Below, piece after piece: positions 26,849 through 35,147 of a stretch of 64,000 bases of DNA. The translations under genes and the position numbers were made by a program. The stretch comes from Lachnospiraceae bacterium (GTDB lineage Bacteria > Bacillota > Clostridia > Lachnospirales > Lachnospiraceae). The notes below the pieces were generated by a model. That model worked only from the letters and a program-made list of their open reading frames with translations, was not told the DNA's origin and did not search any database. Every line of letters starts with the position of its first letter. Within the stretch, counting starts at the first letter, position 1. Location: positions 62,001 through 126,000 of the forward strand of contig JAQXVT010000045.1 of NCBI GenBank assembly GCA_029225065.1, read 5' to 3'.

Positions 26849-26894
26849 ATTAAGAAGAAAAAAGAGGAAAAGAATCTGAGAGAGGAGCACAGAA

Positions 26895-28667
26895 ATGGAG
26901 CGTGCAAAGTCTTTTCATCGCAGAAAAATTGTGATCGTTTTCCTTGGAATGATGCTGGCACTTGTATTGCTCGGAGTCCGCCTGACAAAGCTGATGATCG
27001 GGGATTCGGAATATTACGCCTCGCTTGCACAGGATCTGCATGAGCGGGAGCGCACGATCAAGGCCGAGAGGGGAAGAATTCTGGATCGAAACGGCGTCGT
27101 GCTGGCAGACAACCGTACCGTATGTACGATTTCCGTGATTCACAGCCAGATCAAAGATCCGGAGCAGGTGATTCAGGTGCTGACGAAAGAACTGAAGCTT
27201 GATGAGGCTGCGGTGCGAAAGCGGGTGGAGAAGGTAAGTTCGATCGAGCGGATCGCAAAGAATGTGGAAAAAGAGGTAGGTGATAAGATCCGGGAATATG
27301 ATCTGGCGGGAGTGAAGGTCGACGAGGATTATAGGCGATACTATCCGTTTGGAAGTATGGCATCCAAGGTGCTTGGCTTTACAGGCGGTGACAATCAGGG
27401 AATCATCGGGCTTGAGGTGGAGTACGACAAAGTGCTGGAGGGGACACCGGGCAAAATCCTCACCCTGACCGATGCGCGTGGCATTGAGTTGGAAAATACC
27501 GGGGAAAGCCGATTGGAGCCGGAAGAGGGAATGGATCTGAAAATCAGTATCGACAGCAATATTCAGAAGTTTGCGGAGCAGGCAGCTTATAAGGTGATGG
27601 ATCAGAAGCAGGCGGAGAGTGTCTCAATCCTTATCCTGAATCCGAAAAACGGTGAGATCTACGCGATGACAAACGTTCCGGAATTTGATTTGAACGATCC
27701 GTATGAACTGACCGATGTGCTGAAGGAAAAGACGGGCACCGGTGATGCCGATGCACTGCAGGATGCCCTGAACCGCATGTGGAGAAACGGCTGTCTGAAT
27801 GACACGTATGAGCCTGGCTCCACATTTAAGGTTGTTACGGCTGCTGCCGGTCTGGAATCGGGTGTTGTTACACTGCAGGATACGTTTTCGTGTCCCGGCT
27901 TCAAGATCGTGGAGGATCGGCGGATCCGCTGCCATAAGGTCGGCGGTCACGGAGCGGAGACGTTTGTGCAGGCAACGCAGAATTCGTGCAATCCGGTGTT
28001 TATCGAGGTGGGACTGCGGCTTGGCGTAGAGCGGTATTTCTCGTATTTCCGTCAGTTTGGCTTAAGTGAAAAGACCGGGGTTGATCTGCCAGGAGAGGCC
28101 GCGACGATCATGCACCGGGAGGAAAATGTCGGACAGGTAGAGCTGGCGACGATCTCGTTCGGCCAGTCGTTTCAGATTACGCCGCTGCAGCTGGCGGCGA
28201 CCGTCAGCTCCATCATAAACGGAGGGGTGAGGATTACACCGCATCTGGCACTTGAAGCATCAGAGCGGGACGGCACGCTGCGAGACGTTTATACGTATGA
28301 AAAGGGAAAGCAGATCCTGTCGGAGGAGACCTCGCAGACAATGCGGTATCTTCTGGAGCAGGTTGTGGACGGGGGCGGCGGAAAAAACGCTTATATCGAA
28401 GGCTATCGGATCGGCGGGAAGACGGCTACGTCCGAGACACTGCCGCGCAGTGCCAACCAGTATATCTCGTCGTTTATCGGATTTGCGCCGGCGGACGATC
28501 CGCAGGTGCTTGCGCTGTGCGTAATCAACAAACCGCAGGGGGTGTATTACGGCGGAACGATCGCGGCACCGGTTGTAAAGGAAATTTTTGAGAATATTCT
28601 GCCGTATCTGGGACTGGAAAAGGCGGCGGCGGAACCCGAAACAGGGACTTTTTTGGCAAATTCCTGA
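26895..28667 (+). CDS. Class B penicillin-binding protein, second (SpoVD/FtsI type)
   Basis: Second D,D-transpeptidase in tandem, comparable in position to the pbpB-spoVD pair of Bacillus, so it may serve spore cortex or division. The 590-residue protein has a membrane segment at 11-30, dimerisation domain to about 220, and transpeptidase with STFK (Ser309, Lys312) and SCN (364-366). The third motif reads KTAT at 509-512 instead of KTGT. There is no PASTA domain, which B. subtilis SpoVD has. ATG follows GAGGAG by 8 bases. Whether it is vegetative or sporulation-specific cannot be decided from sequence. Confidence 0.9.
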   Translation: MERAKSFHRRKIVIVFLGMMLALVLLGVRLTKLMIGDSEYYASLAQDLHERERTIKAERGRILDRNGVVLADNRTVCTISVIHSQIKDPEQVIQVLTKELKLDEAAVRKRVEKVSSIERIAKNVEKEVGDKIREYDLAGVKVDEDYRRYYPFGSMASKVLGFTGGDNQGIIGLEVEYDKVLEGTPGKILTLTDARGIELENTGESRLEPEEGMDLKISIDSNIQKFAEQAAYKVMDQKQAESVSILILNPKNGEIYAMTNVPEFDLNDPYELTDVLKEKTGTGDADALQDALNRMWRNGCLNDTYEPGSTFKVVTAAAGLESGVVTLQDTFSCPGFKIVEDRRIRCHKVGGHGAETFVQATQNSCNPVFIEVGLRLGVERYFSYFRQFGLSEKTGVDLPGEAATIMHREENVGQVELATISFGQSFQITPLQLAATVSSIINGGVRITPHLALEASERDGTLRDVYTYEKGKQILSEETSQTMRYLLEQVVDGGGGKNAYIEGYRIGGKTATSETLPRSANQYISSFIGFAPADDPQVLALCVINKPQGVYYGGTIAAPVVKEIFENILPYLGLEKAAAEPETGTFLANS

Positions 28668-28748
28668 TATTTTTGCTGTACATCCCTGCCAAAACGTTAT
28701 AGAATTAAGAAGATACAAAATAAGAAAAGAGATAAAGAGGTGTAAGAG

Positions 28749-29720
28749 ATGATTGATAAGAACGTGTTGATCCCGCTGTTTCTGGCATTTGCGATCAGCG
28801 TAGCACTCAGTCCGTTTGTGATTCCGTTTCTGCAGCGGCTGAAGGTTGGGCAGACAGAGCGTGAGGAGGGCGTAAAATCGCATCTGAAAAAAGCCGGGAC
28901 GCCGACGATGGGCGGATTGATTATTCTGATCAGTCTGACGGTGACGTCACTGTTTTTCATTGGCAGCTACCCGAAGATTGTTCCGGTGCTGTTTCTGATT
29001 CTTGGATTTGGCATCATCGGATTTCTGGATGATTATCTGAAGGTAGTGCTGCGGCGCTCAGACGGGCTTTATCCGAAGCAGAAGATGCTTGGGCAGATTA
29101 TTGTGACGGCTGTGTTTGTTGCATATCTGTGGATCATGGATCCGACAAGCCTTGAAATACTGATTCCGTTTTCCGGCGGAAAGGTATTAAGCGGACAGAC
29201 GATCAAGATTGCATCCGCAGTCATTGCATTTCCTGCGATCATCGGTACGGTAAACGGTGTGAATTTTACGGATGGATTGGATGGACTTGCGACTGGAGTC
29301 ACGACGATGGTTGCAGTATTCTTTACGGTGGCATCGATCACGTTAAAGAGCGGAATCGAACCGCTGACAGCAGCTGTGACAGGCGCACTGCTCGGATTTC
29401 TTCTGTTTAATGTATACCCGGCAAAGGTATTCATGGGAGATACCGGATCTCTGGCGCTCGGTGGATTTGTGGCCGGTGCGGCTTATGCGATGAAGATGCC
29501 GATGTTTATCCTGATTGTCGGTCTCATTTACTGGATTGAGATTCTCTCAGTCATGATTCAGGTGACTTATTTTAAAAAGACCGGCGGAAAGCGTTTTTTC
29601 AAGATGGCTCCGATCCATCATCACTTTGAGCTGTGCGGCTGGTCAGAGACGCGTGTTGTGACAGTGTTTACAGTTGTGACCGCATTTCTGTGTGTAATCG
29701 CACTTGTAGGGATTGCCTGA
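28749..29720 (+). CDS. mraY: Phospho-N-acetylmuramoyl-pentapeptide-transferase
   Basis: Integral membrane enzyme making lipid I from UDP-MurNAc-pentapeptide and undecaprenyl phosphate. The 323-residue protein has about ten membrane segments, the family motifs GTPTMGG, GFLDDYLK, the NFTDGLDGLA and FMGDTGSLALG active-site aspartates, and the HHHFE loop near the C-terminus. Start has GAGGTG 8 bases upstream. Confidence 0.97.
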   Translation: MIDKNVLIPLFLAFAISVALSPFVIPFLQRLKVGQTEREEGVKSHLKKAGTPTMGGLIILISLTVTSLFFIGSYPKIVPVLFLILGFGIIGFLDDYLKVVLRRSDGLYPKQKMLGQIIVTAVFVAYLWIMDPTSLEILIPFSGGKVLSGQTIKIASAVIAFPAIIGTVNGVNFTDGLDGLATGVTTMVAVFFTVASITLKSGIEPLTAAVTGALLGFLLFNVYPAKVFMGDTGSLALGGFVAGAAYAMKMPMFILIVGLIYWIEILSVMIQVTYFKKTGGKRFFKMAPIHHHFELCGWSETRVVTVFTVVTAFLCVIALVGIA

Positions 29721-29741
29721 GCAGGAAGCGAAAATAGAAGA

Positions 29742-29767
29742 GAAAGTGGACTGCGAATGTCCGCTTT
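29742..29767 (+). repeat. Family A intergenic hairpin repeat, copy 4
   Basis: AAAGTGGA pairs with TCCGCTTT (one G-T wobble) around CTGCGAATG. It lies between mraY and murD, 30 bases before the murD start, on the coding strand. Confidence 0.6.
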
Positions 29768-29797
29768 ACAATTACAGCATAGAAAAGAGGAGTTTTT

Positions 29798-31153
29798 ATG
29801 GAATTGAGCAAAAAAAAGGTTCTGGTATTTGGTACCGGAAAGAGCGGAATCGGAGCAGCAGGACTGCTTCTTCAAAAGGGAGCATCCGTTGTTCTGTATG
29901 ACGGAAATCAGGAAAAAGACGAAAAGGAACTCAGAGCACAGTTTGCGGATGATGCACCACTTGAGATTTTGCTTGGCGCGCTTCCGGAATCCGTGATGGA
30001 TACGTTGGATCTCGTTGTGATGAGCCCGGGTGTGCCGTGCGATCTGCCGGAGGTGCTTTTGATGAAGGAAAAAGGCATCCGGATCTGGGGTGAGGTCGAG
30101 TTGGCTTATGAGTGCGGAAAGGGCGATGTACTCGCAGTGACCGGCACGAACGGCAAGACGACGACTACAAGTCTGCTTGGTGCAATCATGCAGGCATGGA
30201 AAAAGGAAGCGTACATAGTCGGCAACATCGGAAATCCTTATACAGATGCGGCTCCGAAGATGACGGAGGACGCGGTGACGGTTGCGGAGATCAGCAGCTT
30301 CCAGCTTGAGACGATCGAGAAGTTTGCGCCGAAGGTGAGCACAATCTTAAATATCACACCGGATCATCTGAACCGCCATCATACGATGGAGGAGTATATC
30401 CGTGTCAAAGAGCTGATTACAGAAAATCAGACAGCGGATGATACGTGCGTACTGAACTACGAGGATGAGATTCTGCGGAAGTTCGGAGAGACGTTAAAAA
30501 CAAAGGTTATTTATTTCAGCAGCCTGCATAAACTGGAAAAGGGAATGTACCTGGACGGAAAGATGATCTGCTACAGCGACGGAGCAGAAGTGACCGAGAT
30601 CTGCCGGACCGATGAGCTGAACCTTCCGGGCCGTCACAATCATGAAAATGTGATGGCAGCTTCCGCGATGGCGCTCGCTTACGGTGTTCCGGTGGAGGTA
30701 ATCCGCAAGGTGGTAAAAGAGTTCAAGGCAGTAGAGCACCGTATTGAATACGTCACAGAGAAAAACGGTGTCGTTTATTACAATGATTCCAAGGGTACGA
30801 ATCCGGATGCGGCAATTAAGGGCATTCAGGCTATGGATCGGCCGACACTTCTGATCGGAGGCGGATATGACAAGGGCTCTTCCTATGAGGAGTGGATTCA
30901 GGCGTTTGACGGAAAGGTAAAATACCTGGTGCTGATCGGACAGACGCGGGAGAAGATTGCCGAAACCGCAAGATCGCTTGGCTTTACGGATATCGTATTT
31001 GCAGAGAGTCTGGAGGAGGCAGTACAGTTCTGTGCGGATCACGCGGTGAGCGGCGATGCAGTGCTTCTCTCACCGGCCTGCGCAAGCTGGGGCATGTTCC
31101 CGAATTACGAGGTGAGAGGACAGATCTTCAAGGAACTGGTCAGAAAGCTGTAA
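29798..31153 (+). CDS. murD: UDP-N-acetylmuramoyl-L-alanine--D-glutamate ligase
   Basis: Adds D-glutamate to UDP-MurNAc-L-Ala with ATP in the cytoplasm. The 451-residue protein has an N-terminal Rossmann domain (FGTGKSGIGAA), the P-loop GTNGKTTT at 116-123, the NITPDHLNRH motif, HNHEN and the YNDSKGTNPDA motif of Mur ligases. GAGGAG lies 5 bases before ATG. Confidence 0.97.
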   Translation: MELSKKKVLVFGTGKSGIGAAGLLLQKGASVVLYDGNQEKDEKELRAQFADDAPLEILLGALPESVMDTLDLVVMSPGVPCDLPEVLLMKEKGIRIWGEVELAYECGKGDVLAVTGTNGKTTTTSLLGAIMQAWKKEAYIVGNIGNPYTDAAPKMTEDAVTVAEISSFQLETIEKFAPKVSTILNITPDHLNRHHTMEEYIRVKELITENQTADDTCVLNYEDEILRKFGETLKTKVIYFSSLHKLEKGMYLDGKMICYSDGAEVTEICRTDELNLPGRHNHENVMAASAMALAYGVPVEVIRKVVKEFKAVEHRIEYVTEKNGVVYYNDSKGTNPDAAIKGIQAMDRPTLLIGGGYDKGSSYEEWIQAFDGKVKYLVLIGQTREKIAETARSLGFTDIVFAESLEEAVQFCADHAVSGDAVLLSPACASWGMFPNYEVRGQIFKELVRKL

Positions 31154-31187
31154 TAAAACTAAAATCTGTAATAGGAGTTGATCGCTT

Positions 31188-32273
31188 TTGCAGCAGAGAA
31201 CCGGCAGGATGGATGGAATGCTTCTTCTGATGATTCTGGTTCTGACAGGCCTTGGCCTGGTGGTTCTTTACAGTGCGAGTGCATATAATGGGCAGGTTCG
31301 TTTTCATGGCGACACTGCCTATTATTTTAAGAAACAGTTTTTTGCGATGGTGCTTGGTGTCATCGTGCTGTATGCGGTGAGCCGTGTCGATTACCACCGC
31401 CTGACACGGTTTGCGGTTCCGGGCTATCTTTTATCTCTGGCGCTTTCCGGCGCTGTGCTTCTGTTTGGTGATACGTACAACGGATCAAAGCGCTGGCTTT
31501 CGCTTGGTCCCCTGTCGTTTCAGCCGTCGGAGTTTGCAAAGCCGGCCGTCATTTTGCTGTTGGCGACCTTTGTCTGTCGGCTTCAGAAGAAAAAAAGCAG
31601 ATATCTTGGGGCAGTGGTCATTCTTCTGGTACTGCCGATCGTCGGACTTGTCGGGACGAACAATTTAAGCACGGCCGTCATCATCCTTGGAATCGCAGTG
31701 CTGCTGATTTTTGTGTCAAATCCAAGATATCTTCCGTTTATCTGGATCATCCTTGCGGGCAGCGGTTTCCTGGGCATCTTTTTAAGCATGGAGTCCTACC
31801 GCCTGGAACGCCTTGCGATCTGGCGTCACCCGGAGGAGTACGAAAAGGGATACCAGACGATGCAGGGGCTGTATGCGATTGGTTCCGGCGGCCTGTTCGG
31901 GCGTGGGCTTGGAAACGGACTTCAGAAGCTCGGTTTCGTTCCGGAGGCGCAGAACGATATGATTTTTTCTGTGATCTGCGAGGAGCTTGGGCTGATCGGT
32001 GCATGGATTGTGATGATATTGTTTGCGCTGCTGTTATGGCGGCTGATGGTGATTGCGACGCATGCAGCGGATCTGCTCGGCGCACTTATCGCGGCCGGAA
32101 TACTGGGACACATCGCGATTCAGGTGGTATTAAACATCGCGGTTGTGACGAACACGATTCCGAATACGGGAATCACGCTTCCGTTTATCAGCTACGGAGG
32201 AACCTCGGTGCTTTTTCTTCTGGCAGAGCTTGGGCTTGCACTCTCAGTAAGCCGGTACAGCGAAAAAGTATAG
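31188..32273 (+). CDS. ftsW: FtsW/RodA/SpoVE-type peptidoglycan glycosyltransferase
   Basis: SEDS-family membrane enzyme that polymerises lipid II and partners with a class B penicillin-binding protein. The 361-residue protein has about ten membrane segments and the motifs GSKRWLSLG-FQPSEFAKP and the late PNTGITLPFISYGGTS. TTG 31188 is chosen because AGGAG lies 10 bases upstream; the first ATG (31209) would lose seven residues and has no site. In most relatives murG follows; here murA does. Confidence 0.93.
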   Translation: MQQRTGRMDGMLLLMILVLTGLGLVVLYSASAYNGQVRFHGDTAYYFKKQFFAMVLGVIVLYAVSRVDYHRLTRFAVPGYLLSLALSGAVLLFGDTYNGSKRWLSLGPLSFQPSEFAKPAVILLLATFVCRLQKKKSRYLGAVVILLVLPIVGLVGTNNLSTAVIILGIAVLLIFVSNPRYLPFIWIILAGSGFLGIFLSMESYRLERLAIWRHPEEYEKGYQTMQGLYAIGSGGLFGRGLGNGLQKLGFVPEAQNDMIFSVICEELGLIGAWIVMILFALLLWRLMVIATHAADLLGALIAAGILGHIAIQVVLNIAVVTNTIPNTGITLPFISYGGTSVLFLLAELGLALSVSRYSEKV

Positions 32274-32393
32274 GGGAAAAAGATTTCGAGAGTACATCGG
32301 AATTTTTGAAACAAAACAGAGCAAACTGCATAAAATATCCCATAGGGTGAAGTTTTGAGGCGTTAGGTGGCCGAAAAACAATAAGGCCGGGGG

Positions 32394-33713
32394 ATGAACT
32401 TGAAAAGTCTGAAAATTAAGGGAGGCATACCGCTTAAGGGAGAAATCTGCATCCAGGGCTCGAAAAATGCTGTGCTGCCGATTCTGGCGGCGTCACTGCT
32501 TGGGGATGGCCCTGTTGTAATTGAAAACTGTCCGGTGATCGGAGATGTAAAAGATACACTGCGGATCATGAAAAAACTGGGCTGTGCCGTCTGGCAGGAA
32601 GGGAACGTCGTGCGCGTGGACGCTTCTGCGGCAGACGGTTTTATGATTGAAAAAGAGGAGGCGGCAAGAATCCGCTCTTCCGTCTTGTTTTTAGGCGCAC
32701 TTCTTGGTAAAATAAAAAAAGCTGTGCTTCCGCAGCCGGGCGGCTGTGCGATCGGTGCACGTCCGATCGATCTGCATCTGGAATCTCTGCGTCAGCTTGG
32801 TGCGGTGATCGAAGAGGAGGAAGATGGCTGGGAAGAGAAGCAAAATCAGAGTCAGGCAGATCCGCAGAGAAAAGCGCAAAGCGGGATGCTCACGGCAGAT
32901 GGAACGCATATGCATGGTGCGCGTATCCGCCTGCGGTTTCCGAGCGTCGGAGCGACGGAAAACAGTATTCTGGCGGCAGTCATGCTTCCGGGAGAAACGA
33001 TTGTGGAGCATGCAGCGCAGGAGCCGGAGATCGATCAACTGTGCGAGTTTTTAAACCAGCGCGGTGCAAAGATAAAAAGAGAAAAGAATGCAATTTTCAT
33101 CAGAGGAGGCGCGCCGCTTGGACCGGTGCGCTATCGAATGAAGGCGGATCGCATTGTGACAGGGACGTACCTTCTGGCGGCTGCCGCATCGCGGGGCACA
33201 GTCATGATCCGGAATTTTTCACAGGAGCTGGATGCGCTTTTGCTTCTGCTTGAGAAAATGGGAGGCAGTATAGAGGAGCAGGATGGGCGGTTGACTTTTA
33301 CAATGCCGCACCGTGCACGTTCAAGCGCATTTGTCGAGACTGCGCCGTATCCGGGCTTTCCGACGGATCTGCAGTCGCCGCTCATGGCAGTGCTTGCAGG
33401 CGCAGAAGGTGTGAGCATGATAAAAGAAACGCTTTTTGAAAACCGGTTTCGGACAGCGGGGCAGCTTGTAAGGATGGGCGCACAGATCGAGATAAGAGGA
33501 AGCTGCGCCAAAATAACAGGATGTGAAACGCTTGTGGGAAGTGTGGTGGAAGCGCCGGATCTGCGGGGCGGAGCAGCACTTGCGGTCGCGGCACTGCAGT
33601 CAGAGGGCATTTCCACGATCACAGGGATGGAGTATGTGGAGCGCGGGTATGAGGATATTGCGCGCGATCTGCGCATGCTTGGCGCAGATGTGTGGGAAGA
33701 AGAGCAGAAATAA
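32394..33713 (+). CDS. murA: UDP-N-acetylglucosamine 1-carboxyvinyltransferase
   Basis: First committed step of peptidoglycan synthesis: transfers enolpyruvate from PEP to UDP-GlcNAc. The 439-residue protein has Lys24-Asn25 in GSKNAVLP and the fosfomycin-reactive Cys118 in GGCAIGARPID. Compared with the usual 415-425 residues it has an insertion of about 25 residues near 140-167, rich in Glu, Lys and Gln, before MHGARIRLRFPSVGAT. Start ATG 32394 follows AAGG by 8 bases. Its presence inside the dcw cluster, at the usual murG place, is noteworthy; a second murA may exist elsewhere. Confidence 0.92.
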   Translation: MNLKSLKIKGGIPLKGEICIQGSKNAVLPILAASLLGDGPVVIENCPVIGDVKDTLRIMKKLGCAVWQEGNVVRVDASAADGFMIEKEEAARIRSSVLFLGALLGKIKKAVLPQPGGCAIGARPIDLHLESLRQLGAVIEEEEDGWEEKQNQSQADPQRKAQSGMLTADGTHMHGARIRLRFPSVGATENSILAAVMLPGETIVEHAAQEPEIDQLCEFLNQRGAKIKREKNAIFIRGGAPLGPVRYRMKADRIVTGTYLLAAAASRGTVMIRNFSQELDALLLLLEKMGGSIEEQDGRLTFTMPHRARSSAFVETAPYPGFPTDLQSPLMAVLAGAEGVSMIKETLFENRFRTAGQLVRMGAQIEIRGSCAKITGCETLVGSVVEAPDLRGGAALAVAALQSEGISTITGMEYVERGYEDIARDLRMLGADVWEEEQK

Positions 33714-33722
33714 AATAAAAAA

Positions 33723-33759
33723 GCCGGTATCTCTGCCGCTGGGCAGTGAAAATACCGGC
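33723..33759 (+). promoter_or_regulatory. Hairpin between murA and ftsQ
   Basis: GCCGGTAT at 33723-33730 pairs perfectly with ATACCGGC at 33752-33759, with an inner TGCC/GGCA stem. There is no T tract on the plus strand, but on the minus strand the stem would be followed by TTTTTTATTTT, so it could stop antisense transcription. Confidence 0.45.
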
Positions 33760-33795
33760 AGTCACGAGAAAGACAGCAAGAAACGGAGAACGTAG

Positions 33796-34896
33796 ATGAA
33801 CAGAAGAACGCGAAGGAAAAGGCGTCTGGTCAGGGGAGGCGTACTGCTGATACTGCTTCTGGCAGTTCTGGCAGTCGTATTCCTGTTTCAGGCGAAGACA
33901 GTCACGGTATACGGGAATACACGTCATACGGAAGAGGAAATCAAAGAAGGACTGATGAATAATATTCTGCATAAAAATACCCTGTATCTGCAGTGGGAAT
34001 ATAGAAACGGCAGGGTGCCGGATGCGCTGCCGTTTCTGAAATCTCTGAAGGTTTCGATGAAATCGCCGACGGAGATTGAGGTACAGGTGGTTGAAAAAGA
34101 ACCGGTCGGTTATCTGGACAAGGGAGAGTACGTCTATTTCGACGAGGATGGAGTTGTTCTGGAGCTTTCCGATAAGGAGGATTCGGATTATCCGGTCATC
34201 ACCGGCGTGGAGGTCGATGATCCAGTACTCTATCAGAAGCTTCCGATGCAGAGCAGCGCGCAGCTGCGCACGATTCTGAGCATCACGCAGCTTCTGAAGT
34301 ATCAGGAGCTGCAGGCAAAGGAAATCCGCTTTGGCGAGAACGGTGACATCACCGTATATGTCGGAGGAGTGGAGGCACTGCTCGGGCAGGACGAATATCT
34401 GGAGGAGAAGATCGCGAACCTGAGTGCAATTCTGAACAAAATGGGCGATGAGCACGGCACACTCCATCTGGAGAGCTTTACCGGAAAGAGCGATCTGACT
34501 ACCTTTACGCCGTCACAGGAGACCGAGACGGAAACGGAGCTGCAGACGGATGCGGGAGACGGCACCGGCGATGGAAGCGCTGACACCGGGGACGGAACAG
34601 GTACCGCAAGCGGCACCACAGGCGATACCGCAAGCGGCACCACAGGCGATGAAGCGGGAGACTCCGGAGACAGTGCGGGTGACAGTTCCCAGGCAGATGA
34701 GAGCAGTTCGTCCGTAGTGATTGCGATGGTATTTGATTCCTCGGGAAATCTTGTTTATAACGTACACGTAGAGAACGGAACCGTCGTGGATTCGAACGGA
34801 AATCCGGTATCCGGATGCTCAGTCAATGAAAACGGAGATGTGGTTGATGCCTACATGAACGTGTTTGACGGAAAGACGGGAGAGCTGTCAAATTAA
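33796..34896 (+). CDS. ftsQ: Cell division protein FtsQ/DivIB with Gly/Asp-rich linker and C-terminal module
   Basis: Bitopic division protein that links early and late divisome parts. The 366 residues comprise an Arg/Lys-rich cytoplasmic tail, membrane segment 14-33, POTRA domain about 35-103, the FtsQ beta domain to about 235, then a linker of Gly, Asp, Thr and Ser including an exact 24-bp tandem repeat (34603-34650), and a terminal 39-residue module (314-352) that resembles one in the first penicillin-binding protein of this cluster. The linker and tail are not part of standard DivIB. GGAG lies 8 bases before ATG. Confidence 0.88.
   Translation: MNRRTRRKRRLVRGGVLLILLLAVLAVVFLFQAKTVTVYGNTRHTEEEIKEGLMNNILHKNTLYLQWEYRNGRVPDALPFLKSLKVSMKSPTEIEVQVVEKEPVGYLDKGEYVYFDEDGVVLELSDKEDSDYPVITGVEVDDPVLYQKLPMQSSAQLRTILSITQLLKYQELQAKEIRFGENGDITVYVGGVEALLGQDEYLEEKIANLSAILNKMGDEHGTLHLESFTGKSDLTTFTPSQETETETELQTDAGDGTGDGSADTGDGTGTASGTTGDTASGTTGDEAGDSGDSAGDSSQADESSSSVVIAMVFDSSGNLVYNVHVENGTVVDSNGNPVSGCSVNENGDVVDAYMNVFDGKTGELSN
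34603..34650 (+). repeat. Exact 24-bp tandem duplication in ftsQ linker
   Basis: Two identical 24-base units at 34603-34626 and 34627-34650 encode the repeated octapeptide TASGTTGD. The unit keeps frame, so copy-number change would only lengthen or shorten the extracytoplasmic linker. Confidence 0.85.
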
Positions 34897-34941
34897 GGAA
34901 TTATGACCAGAAAGTTTTGTGATATTTTTTGAAAATGGTAC

Positions 34942-34970
34942 TTGATTAATTTTAAGAATAACTATATTAT
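34942..34970 (+). promoter_or_regulatory. ftsZ promoter
   Basis: TTGATT at 34942-34947 and TATTAT at 34965-34970 are 17 bases apart in an AT-rich spacer after ftsQ. The leader to ftsZ would be about 170 bases. Confidence 0.7.
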
Positions 34971-35147
34971 AAGAGTTAGTACGGTCATAGTGGGGAAAGT
35001 ATGTAATTATGCCGTAGAATTCTGCTCCAGACAGAGGTAAGACAGAGCCGGCAGGCCGTCTGATTATAAAGGAACTGGATGAAAAGAAAACAGTGCAGGG
35101 CATCTGGCGCAGAGGGAGAGGACCTGCTACAAAAAGGAGGAAACACA

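Larger units (their letters stand above)
26543..26894 (+). other. Gene-free interval between the two penicillin-binding protein genes
   Basis: This 350-base spacer contains a terminator (26626-26651), a family A repeat (26695-26720) and one possible 30-codon frame (26756-26848). The rest is AT-rich with no recognised promoter, although TATACT occurs at 26781-26786 without a -35 partner. Confidence 0.6.

Noticed and set aside
34603-34650. CRISPR-like or mobile repeat at the ftsQ linker
   Set aside because: Only two units, in frame, no spacers; it is a coding tandem duplication.
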